From contig NZ_JAHHZN010000017.1 of the NCBI RefSeq assembly GCF_018760735.1, forward strand, positions 32,578 through 96,577: 64,000 bases of DNA, read 5' to 3'. This document shows positions 58,411 through 64,000 of this stretch, piece by piece. The translations under genes and the position numbers were made by a program. The DNA is from Hymenobacter piscis. GTDB taxonomy: Bacteria; Bacteroidota; Bacteroidia; Cytophagales; Hymenobacteraceae. Within the stretch, counting starts at the first letter, position 1, and each line of letters begins with the position of its first letter. A model generated the notes under the pieces. It worked only from the letters and a program-made list of their open reading frames with translations. It did no database searches and had not been told where the DNA came from.

Positions 58411-58507
58411 GTCATCCTGAGCGCAGCGCAGGACCTTATCACGCGTGAACCAGCCATTGACACGGTTGTTCACGCGCGATAAGGTCCTGCGCTGCGCTCA
58501 GGATGAC
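58411..58507. repeat. GTCATCCTGAG-family inverted repeat
   Basis: The left arm GTCATCCTGAGCGCAGCGCA then GGACCTTATCACGCGTGAAC is mirrored by GTTCACGCGCGATAAGGTCC then TGCGCTGCGCTCAGGATGAC, almost perfectly over about 38 bases, with a loop of about 20. Confidence 0.92.
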
Positions 58508-58577
58508 TGGCAGTTTCATTTATACTCGTCGTTCTTTCCTACCGCCAAATCACCTGTTCCGGGCCGGCAGGAAACAT

Positions 58578-58611
58578 TTTTGCGTGCGCAATCCTTATAG
58601 CCTTACCTTTG
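58578..58611 (+). promoter_or_regulatory. Promoter of the perR-like gene
   Basis: TTTTG at 58578-58582 as the -33 element and TACCTTTG at 58604-58611 as the -7 box, with 21 bases between: the classical Bacteroidota pattern. Confidence 0.7.
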
Positions 58612-58624
58612 CGGAGAATCATTC

Positions 58625-59110
58625 TTGTCTGTGTCTACTTCTCACCCTCTTGCTTTCCCGGCTTCAGCGCCCGATTCGCTGCCGCAACGGCTGGCCCGGG
58701 TGGGTCTGCGCGCTACCCGCCAGCGGGTCCTGATTCTGGATGGGCTGCTGACGCTGCCCGGGCACCCCACCGCCGAGCAGGTGCACCAGCACGTCACGCG
58801 GCAGGAACCGTCTATTTCCCTGGGCACCGTGTATAAGGCGCTGGATTCGTTTGTGGCGGCTGGCCTTACGCGCCGGGTGGCTTCGGCCGAGGGCAGCAGC
58901 CGCCGTTTCGACGCCGACTGCACCGAGCACCACCACCTGTTCTGCACCAACACCCAGGAAATCATCGATTACTGCGACCCGCAGCTGGACGAGCTGATCC
59001 GGGACTTCTTCGCCGCCAAGGGCCTGCCCAACTTCCAGCCCCACTCCTTCTCCCTGCACATTACGGGCGACAAGGTAACGGAGCCGCAGGCCGGAGCCGA
59101 GGAGCGGTAA
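58625..59110 (+). CDS. perR: Fur-family regulator, PerR type
   Basis: The protein has up to 161 residues with a winged-helix DNA-binding domain (LRATRQRVLILDGL ... SISLGTVYKALDSF) and a dimerisation/metal domain (SRRFDADCTEHHHLFC). The Asp in RFD is the PerR-type regulatory ligand where Fur has Glu. The next gene is a 2-Cys peroxiredoxin, a usual PerR target. The CxxC structural zinc pair is missing (FCTNTQ). Starts TTG 58625 and GTG 58631 are both possible; no ATG is available. Confidence 0.85.
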   Translation: MSVSTSHPLAFPASAPDSLPQRLARVGLRATRQRVLILDGLLTLPGHPTAEQVHQHVTRQEPSISLGTVYKALDSFVAAGLTRRVASAEGSSRRFDADCTEHHHLFCTNTQEIIDYCDPQLDELIRDFFAAKGLPNFQPHSFSLHITGDKVTEPQAGAEER

Positions 59111-59263
59111 GCCGCCGGCAGACGCTGCCCCTTTCTTCTGACCGAACCCCCACTTCCTGCTTACCGTTGCGGAACGCTGTTCCCGACGGCGGGATGCTGG
59201 CGGCCGCCCGGCCGCACTTTAGCAGTTCAACCCCTTTTTTTTACCCATTCTTTTTTTCAGCTC

Positions 59264-59902
59264 ATGGCAGTTCTCGTAGGCAAACGTGCCCCTTCATTCA
59301 AAGCCACCGCCGTTATCGACAGCGAATTCGAGGAGGATTTCTCGCTCGACCGGTACCTGGGCAAGAAGCACGTCATCTTCTACTTCTACCCCGCCGACTT
59401 CACCTTCGTCTGCCCCACCGAAATCATTGCGTTTCAGGACCGGCTGGCCGATTTCGAAGCCAAGGGCGTGGCCATCGTCGGCTGCTCCACGGACACCCAC
59501 TTCTCCCACTTCGCTTGGCTGCAGACCGCCCGCGACAACGGCGGCATTGAGGGCGTCACCTACCCGCTGGTAGCCGACGCCACCAAAACCATTGCCGCCA
59601 ACTACGACGTGCTCGGTGGCCACTACGACTACAACGAAGCCGGCGAAATGACCTTCGTGGGCTCGCCCCTGGCTTACCGCGGCCTGTTCCTGATTGACAA
59701 GGACGGCATCGTGCGCCACCAGGTAGTCAACGACGGCCCCCTGGGCCGCAGCATCGACGAAGCCATGCGTATGGTGGATGCCCTGCAGTACTTCGAGGAA
59801 AAAGGCGAGGTGTGCCCCGCCAACTGGGAGGAAGGCAAGGAAGCCATGCAGGCCACCCGCGAGGGCGTTGCCAGCTACCTGGGCAACCAGGCCGCAAAAT
59901 AG
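59264..59902 (+). CDS. ahpC: 2-Cys peroxiredoxin (AhpC/Prx1 type)
   Basis: The 212-residue enzyme has the peroxidatic Cys in ADFTFVCPTEII (about C50) and the resolving Cys in GEVCPANWEEG (about C173), with GCSTDTHFSHFAW and YRGLFLIDKDGIVRH. It reduces H2O2 and organic peroxides. It follows the PerR-like regulator, which suggests peroxide-responsive control. Its stop codon TAG and the next TGA are formed where the GGTGAAAT repeat begins. Confidence 0.96.
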   Translation: MAVLVGKRAPSFKATAVIDSEFEEDFSLDRYLGKKHVIFYFYPADFTFVCPTEIIAFQDRLADFEAKGVAIVGCSTDTHFSHFAWLQTARDNGGIEGVTYPLVADATKTIAANYDVLGGHYDYNEAGEMTFVGSPLAYRGLFLIDKDGIVRHQVVNDGPLGRSIDEAMRMVDALQYFEEKGEVCPANWEEGKEAMQATREGVASYLGNQAAK

Positions 59903-60065
59903 TGAAACGGTGAAATGGTGAGGTGGTGAGATGGTGAGTTGATGTTCAACGGTCCTGTTGGCGCAAGTGGCGCAGATAGGGAGCTGGAACATCAACTCAC
60001 CATTTCACCACCTCACTATTTCACCGTCTCACTATTTCACCGTCTCACTATTTCACCGTCTCACC
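59900..60065. repeat. Octamer-arm inverted repeat (GGTGAAAT), copy 2
   Basis: Left arm AGTGAAAC, GGTGAAAT, GGTGAGGT, GGTGAGAT, GGTGAGTT. Core TTGATGTTCAACGGTCCTG ... GGAACATCAA. Right arm alternates ATTTCACC, ACCTCACT, ATTTCACC, GTCTCACT for nine units. The copy is complete and lies between ahpC and kdtA. Confidence 0.92.
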
Positions 60066-60214
60066 GCCGCAAAAAGCCTCTGCCTGACTGGGTGGAGGCT
60101 TTTGTGTTAAGAGTGGGGCGAAGACTGTACTTTTGCCTCCCGACGGCGGGCGGCCACGCACCTGAGGGCTTCCCGCCGTTCGACCACCCATTACGCCGTT
60201 CTAACTACCACACC

Positions 60215-61462
60215 TTGCGCTTTCTGTATTCCCTGGGCCTGCACCTTTATGCCTTGCTGCTGCGGCTGCTGACGCCCTTCGTGCCCAAAGCCGCCCTCTG
60301 GACGGCCGGCCGCCGGGGGCTGCTGGACCGCATCCGGGAAGCGCTACGCCATGAATCGGCCCCGCTGGTGTGGTTCCACTGCGCTTCCCTGGGCGAGTTT
60401 GAGCAGGGCCGCCCGCTGATGGAAGCCTACTTGGCCGAGCACCCCGACCACAAGCTGGTGCTTACCTTCTTCTCGCCCTCGGGCTACGAGGTGCGCCGCA
60501 ACTGGCCCGGGGCCGCCTACGTGTTTTATCTGCCCCTCGATACGGCCGCTAACGCCCGGGCCTTCCTCGATGCCGTGCGGCCCGAGCTGGCCGTGTTCGT
60601 GAAATACGAGTTCTGGTACTACTTCCTCACGGAGCTCCAGCGCCGCGAGATTCCCACCATCTGCGTATCGGCTATTTTTCGGGCCGATCAGGTGTTTTTT
60701 CAGCCCTGGGGCGGCTTTTTTCGTCGGACGCTGGGCCGCTTTACCCACATCTTCACCCAGAACCAGAGCTCGGTGGAGCTGCTGCGCCAGGCCGGCCTCC
60801 GGCACGCCAGCGTGGCCGGCGACACCCGCTTCGATACGGTGGTGCGCACGGCCTCGGCCCCGCCCCGCTCCCTGCCCCTGATTGATGCCTTCACCGACGA
60901 CTGGCACCCGGTGCTGATTGTGGGCAGCAGCTGGCCCGAGGACATGGCCGTGCTCACGCCCCTGCTCCACCAGTACCAGGATGAGCTGCGCTTCATTGTG
61001 GCTCCCCACGAAATCAACGAGCACAGTCTGCGGCTGGTGGAGGCAGCCCTGCCGGGCCGCGTGACGCGCTATTCCCAGGCCCAGGCCGGCACCGTGGACC
61101 AGGCCCGGGTACTGCTCATCGACAACGTGGGCCTGCTCAGCCAGCTCTACCGCTTCGGGCATTTTGCCTACGTGGGCGGGGCCTTCGGCAAGGGTCTGCA
61201 CAACACCCTGGAAGCCGCCGCCTTTGGGTTGCCCCTGTTTTTCGGCCCCACCTACCACAAGTTTCAGGAGGCCGAGGACCTGGTGGAGCTGGGCTGCGCC
61301 TTCCCCGTTACCTCGGCCGAGGAGCTGCTCAAGTCCTTCGGCCTGCTTTACCACCGCGAGGAAGCCCGCCTCACCGTCCAGGACCTGAGCCTCGACTACG
61401 TGCACGACCACAGCGGGGCCACCCAGAAAATCATGCGCTGGATCGGTGAGATGGTGAAATAG
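60215..61462 (+). CDS. waaA: 3-deoxy-D-manno-octulosonic acid transferase (KdtA/WaaA)
   Basis: The 415-residue protein has an N-terminal hydrophobic anchor (FLYSLGLHLYALLLRLL), WFHCASLGEFEQGRPLMEAY, FVKYEFWYYFLTELQRREIP, GDTRFDTVV, and the CMP-Kdo site AYVGGAFGKGLHNTLEAAAF, all diagnostic of KdtA. It attaches Kdo to lipid A precursor. The start is TTG 60215 because that gives the usual family length and N-terminus. The end GEMVK and its TAG come from the GGTGAAAT repeat. Confidence 0.93.
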   Translation: MRFLYSLGLHLYALLLRLLTPFVPKAALWTAGRRGLLDRIREALRHESAPLVWFHCASLGEFEQGRPLMEAYLAEHPDHKLVLTFFSPSGYEVRRNWPGAAYVFYLPLDTAANARAFLDAVRPELAVFVKYEFWYYFLTELQRREIPTICVSAIFRADQVFFQPWGGFFRRTLGRFTHIFTQNQSSVELLRQAGLRHASVAGDTRFDTVVRTASAPPRSLPLIDAFTDDWHPVLIVGSSWPEDMAVLTPLLHQYQDELRFIVAPHEINEHSLRLVEAALPGRVTRYSQAQAGTVDQARVLLIDNVGLLSQLYRFGHFAYVGGAFGKGLHNTLEAAAFGLPLFFGPTYHKFQEAEDLVELGCAFPVTSAEELLKSFGLLYHREEARLTVQDLSLDYVHDHSGATQKIMRWIGEMVK

Positions 61463-61627
61463 TGAGATGGTGAGTCTGACGTTCAACGGGCCTGACTGCC
61501 CCAGTCGCGCCAGACAATTCGGATTCCCTCACCAAACTCACGTCTTTCACCACCTTGCGCGCAAGGTGTCCCAACTGCTCCCGAACCTCAAACTCACCAG
61601 CTCACCACCTCACCACTTCACCTTCAG
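61443..61627. repeat. Octamer-arm inverted repeat (GGTGAAAT), copy 3
   Basis: Left arm GGTGAGAT, GGTGAAAT, AGTGAGAT, GGTGAGTC. The core starts TGACGTTCAACGGGCCTG. Right arm CTCACCAG, CTCACCAC, CTCACCAC, TTCACC. The middle diverges from copies 1 and 2. Confidence 0.85.
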
Positions 61628-62554
61628 ATGACCGGAATCATTGTTAAATCGACGGGCTCGTGGTATGTGGTGCGCGAGCCGGGCTCGGGCCAGCTGCACC
61701 GCTGCCGCCTGCGAGGCAAGTTCAAGAACCAGGGCCTGAAGGTGAGCAACCCCCTGGCCGTGGGCGACCAGGTGGAGTTCACGGTGGAGGAGCAGACCGA
61801 GGGCGCGGGCGTGATTCACCACATCGAGCCCCGCCGCAACTACATCATCCGCCGCTCGGTGCACAAAACCGAGCACGCCCACATCGTGGCCGCCAACCTC
61901 GACCAAGCCCTGCTGGTGGTCACGCTGGCCTCGCCGGCCACCTCATTCGGGTTTATCGACCGGTTTCTGGTCACGGCCGAAGCCTACCGGATTCCCGTGA
62001 CCCTGCTCTTCAACAAAACCGACCTCTATGACGAGGACCTGGCCGATTATCAGGACCAGATTCTGAAGATGTACGCCCGCGTGGGCTACCCCGGCCTGCG
62101 CTGCTCGGCCCACACCGGCGAGGGGGTGGCCGACGTGGATGCTCTGCTCGATGGCAAAGTATCCCTGCTTTCGGGCCACTCGGGCGTGGGCAAGAGTACG
62201 CTCATCAACGCCCTGGTGCCCGACCTGGATTTGAAAACGGCCGAAATCAGCGAGTTTTCCGACAAGGGCGTGCACACCACCACCTTCGCCGAAATGCTGG
62301 AGGTGCGGCCCGGTACCTACCTCATCGACACGCCCGGCATCAAGGAGCTGGGCCTCGTGGACATGAAGCCGGGCGAGCTGGCCCACTACTTCCCCGAAAT
62401 GCGCGCCCTGCTCAACCAGTGCCGCTACCACAACTGCCAGCACCTGCACGAGCCCGGCTGCGCCGTCCGCGAAGCCGTGGACAAGGGCCGCATTGCCCTG
62501 CCCCGCTACGACAGCTACCTGAGCATGCAGCAGGCCGACGACAACCGGAAATAG
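61628..62554 (+). CDS. rsgA: Ribosome small-subunit-dependent GTPase A (RsgA)
   Basis: The 308-residue protein has an N-terminal OB fold (about 1-70) and a circularly permuted GTPase: G4 NKTD (about 129) precedes G1 GHSGVGKST (about 183) and G3 DTPGIKE. The C-terminal zinc site CRYHNCQHLHEPGC is present. This order is unique to the RsgA/YjeQ family, which acts in late maturation of the 30S subunit. The stop TAG and following TGA form the first unit of the next repeat. Confidence 0.96.
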   Translation: MTGIIVKSTGSWYVVREPGSGQLHRCRLRGKFKNQGLKVSNPLAVGDQVEFTVEEQTEGAGVIHHIEPRRNYIIRRSVHKTEHAHIVAANLDQALLVVTLASPATSFGFIDRFLVTAEAYRIPVTLLFNKTDLYDEDLADYQDQILKMYARVGYPGLRCSAHTGEGVADVDALLDGKVSLLSGHSGVGKSTLINALVPDLDLKTAEISEFSDKGVHTTTFAEMLEVRPGTYLIDTPGIKELGLVDMKPGELAHYFPEMRALLNQCRYHNCQHLHEPGCAVREAVDKGRIALPRYDSYLSMQQADDNRK

Positions 62555-62755
62555 TGACCGGTGACGCGACAGGTGACAGGTGACAGGTAAAGAAGGAACG
62601 TCATTTCAAGCGTAGCGAGGAGTCTTGTGTGCTGATGCCCGACTACTATTGCAAAGTCAGCACGCGAGATTCCTCGCTGCGCTCGGAATGACGTTCATCC
62701 ATCATAACCCCTGTTACTCTTCACCTGTTACCTGTCACCTGTCACCTCATCACCC
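62554..62755. repeat. Heptamer-arm inverted repeat (GTGACAG) nesting a GTCATT element
   Basis: Outer left arm GTGACCG, GTGACGC, GACAG, GTGACAG, GTGACAG. Outer right arm (about 62709-62755) CTGTTAC, TCTTCAC, CTGTTAC, CTGTCAC, CTGTCAC. A full GTCATT element lies inside at 62596-62696 (GAACGTCATT ... TCGGAATGACGTTC). Confidence 0.9.
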
Positions 62756-62773
62756 TATCATAAAAAAACATTC

Positions 62774-63655
62774 ATGACGCATAACGTAGCCTTTTTGGGC
62801 CTGGGAAATATGGGCGAGGCCATGGCGGCCAACCTGCTCAAAGCCGGCCACCAGCTCACCGTCTACAACCGCACCGCCAGTAAGGCGGCGGGCCTGAAGC
62901 GGCGCGGGGCCACCGTGGCCACCACGCCCGCCGAGGCCGTGCAGGGTGCCGCCCTGGTCTTTACCATGGTCACCGACGACGCGGCCCTGGAGGAGCTCTG
63001 CCTCGGGGCCGATGGGCTGCTGCCGGCCATGCCCACCGGCGCCATTCACGCCTCCTGTAGCACCGTGGCCCCCGATACTAACCGCCGCCTGGCGGCCGCC
63101 CACGCCCGCCAGGGCAGCAGCCTGGTAGCCACGCCCGTTTTCGGCAAACCCGATGTGGCCGCCGCCGCCACCCTGTGGCTGGCGATGGCCGGCGAGGCCG
63201 GGTCGCGCCGCAAGCTCAAGCCCGTGCTTCAGGCCCTGGGCCAGGGCGTGCACGAATTCGGCGACGACCCCGGGGCGGCCAACGTAGTCAAGCTCTGCGG
63301 TAACTTCATGCTGGGCGCCGCCATTGAGGCCATGGCCGAAGCCTTCACGCTGGCCCAGAAAAGTGGCCTCGACCGCGAGCAGGTCTACCAGTTTTTTACG
63401 GCCACCCTGTTCAATAACCCCATCTACAAGGGCTACGGCAAGCTGGTGGCCGAGCGCCACTACCAGCCCGTGGGGGCCGCCCCCGCCATCATCCGCAAGG
63501 ATATGCGCCTGGTCCTCGACGAAGCCCGCACCCACCTCGTGCCCATGCCTTTCGCCAACATCCTCCACGACCACCTTTCCACCACCGTGGCCAAGGGCGA
63601 GAAAGTAGACTGGGCCGGCTTTGCCGAACGCGTAACCGACGGCGCCGGACTGTAA
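62774..63655 (+). CDS. Beta-hydroxyacid dehydrogenase family protein (3-hydroxyisobutyrate dehydrogenase-like)
   Basis: The 293-residue protein has the Rossmann start VAFLGLGNMGEAMAANLLKA, NRTASKAAGL (NADP-favouring), the substrate loop ASCSTVAPDT and catalytic Lys in ANVVKLCGNFMLGAAIEAMA (about K171). These define the beta-hydroxyacid dehydrogenase family, including 3-hydroxyisobutyrate, tartronate semialdehyde and glyoxylate/succinic semialdehyde reductases. The substrate is not determined. Confidence 0.9.
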   Translation: MTHNVAFLGLGNMGEAMAANLLKAGHQLTVYNRTASKAAGLKRRGATVATTPAEAVQGAALVFTMVTDDAALEELCLGADGLLPAMPTGAIHASCSTVAPDTNRRLAAAHARQGSSLVATPVFGKPDVAAAATLWLAMAGEAGSRRKLKPVLQALGQGVHEFGDDPGAANVVKLCGNFMLGAAIEAMAEAFTLAQKSGLDREQVYQFFTATLFNNPIYKGYGKLVAERHYQPVGAAPAIIRKDMRLVLDEARTHLVPMPFANILHDHLSTTVAKGEKVDWAGFAERVTDGAGL

Positions 63656-63694
63656 GCGTCTTTCGGGGCAGCAGGGGCAGAAGCAGCGCTAATT

Positions 63695-63825
63695 AACAGC
63701 ACGTCATTCCGAGCGGAGCCGAGAAATCTCGCGTGCTGACGTTGCCAACGTAATTCCACTATCAGGAGTACTATCTCAACGTCAGCACGCGAGATTCCTC
63801 GGCAAGCTCGGAATGACGTGCTGTT
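63695..63825. repeat. GTCATTCCGAG-family inverted repeat, copy with long arms
   Basis: AACAGCACGTCATTCCGAGC ... AATCTCGCGTGCTGACGTTG on the left is mirrored by CAACGTCAGCACGCGAGATT ... GCTCGGAATGACGTGCTGTT on the right. The outer and inner blocks pair perfectly over most of 50 bases. Confidence 0.93.
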
Positions 63826-63901
63826 ATAGCCGTTTCTCCCTACTCCGACCCCGCAAAAAAACCCGGCTGAAACAGCTTGTCCTTACCCAAAACTTGCGAA
63901 G

Positions 63902-63930
63902 CGCGTCGGCCGGAAGGCCGACGCTTTTTT
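63902..63930 (+). terminator. Intrinsic terminator
   Basis: GCGTCGGCC / GGCCGACGC around GGAA, followed by TTTTTT. Confidence 0.85.
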
Positions 63931-63946
63931 GTTGCGGGGTTAGGGG

Positions 63947-64000
63947 CTATTCGTCGCGTAGGTGCGCCGCCAAGTGGACGCCTTCGACGAGCAGGCGCAG
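63947..64000 (-). CDS. C-terminal end of a gene cut by the window edge
   Basis: On the minus strand the frame from the window edge reads LRLLVEGVHLAAHLRDE and then TAG, directly beyond the terminator. Seventeen residues are too few to identify it. Other frames here are not excluded. Confidence 0.35.
   Translation of the reverse strand: MRLLVEGVHLAAHLRDE

Noticed and set aside
59900..60065. Possible CRISPR-like array of GGTGA units
   Set aside because: Units are 8 nt with no spacers and are arranged as inverted arms; no cas genes are near.
59939..60214. 92-codon upstream extension of waaA
   Set aside because: The extension is translated from the GGTGAAAT repeat and its flank; the usual enzyme length starts at TTG 60215.
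1..64000. Defence island, toxin-antitoxin pair, prophage or secondary-metabolite cluster
   Set aside because: No hallmark genes of any of these were seen; the content is housekeeping, envelope and repair.

Overview
The window is about 64 kb of gene-dense, GC-rich bacterial chromosome. It looks like a member of Bacteroidota, most likely Hymenobacter or a close relative in the Cytophagales. The evidence: many genes are preceded by the Bacteroidota -7 promoter box TAnnTTTG. The gene content includes an S46 dipeptidyl-peptidase, DUF3127, DUF5606 and DUF1571 proteins, and a ubiE-porT pair next to a PorE-like OmpA protein, which points to type IX secretion. The sequence is GC-rich, unlike most Bacteroidota. 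The genus is inference. No rRNA, tRNA, CRISPR array, phage or classical IS element was seen.

Layout. 1-3.7 kb: the end of an M1 aminopeptidase, a cyanophycinase-like gene facing an isoaspartyl peptidase gene, and a DUF3127 protein with an SSB-like tail. 3.9-9 kb: an LRR-kinase fusion, an SDR, an AlbA_2 regulator, VOC and DinB proteins, a 38-residue lysine-rich ORF and a YkvA protein. 9-17 kb: a DPP11-type peptidase, a beta-barrel, an amidohydrolase, a glycosyltransferase, a DUF1571 protein, a dienoyl-CoA reductase-like SDR and an orphan EF-Tu domain III-like protein. 17-23.4 kb: oxidoreductases, a DUF2383 protein, a DEAD-box RNA helicase and a cold-shock protein with long leaders, and a thioesterase. 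23.8-35.1 kb: two large genes for an AddA/AddB-like helicase-nuclease, separated by an Omp85 barrel, an MFS transporter and two small genes. 35-48.7 kb: a DUF695 protein, a cytosine-deaminase-like enzyme, MscS, a CLC channel, RNase HI, an AT-rich acyltransferase, TrmN6, an ABC exporter pair, a saccharopine dehydrogenase, cytidine deaminase, an esterase and an SDR. 48.7-54.3 kb: porT, ubiE, a PorE-like OmpA protein, engB and a TonB-like protein. 54.3-63.7 kb: DUF5606, Fbp, aspartate kinase, enoyl-CoA hydratase, PerR with peroxiredoxin, KdtA, RsgA and a beta-hydroxyacid dehydrogenase.

Most genes are ordinary chromosomal housekeeping or envelope functions. The unexplained signal is in the intergenic DNA. 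It is populated by two kinds of inverted-repeat element. One is a dispersed ~100-130 bp family with a GTCATTCCGAG-type terminus (at least five full copies). The other is a class of elements whose two complementary arms are built from tandem 7- or 8-nt units, with a different unit at each locus. These abut stop codons, often appear to supply the stop codon itself, nest with the first family, and have entered the reading frames of both addA-like and addB-like genes without breaking them.
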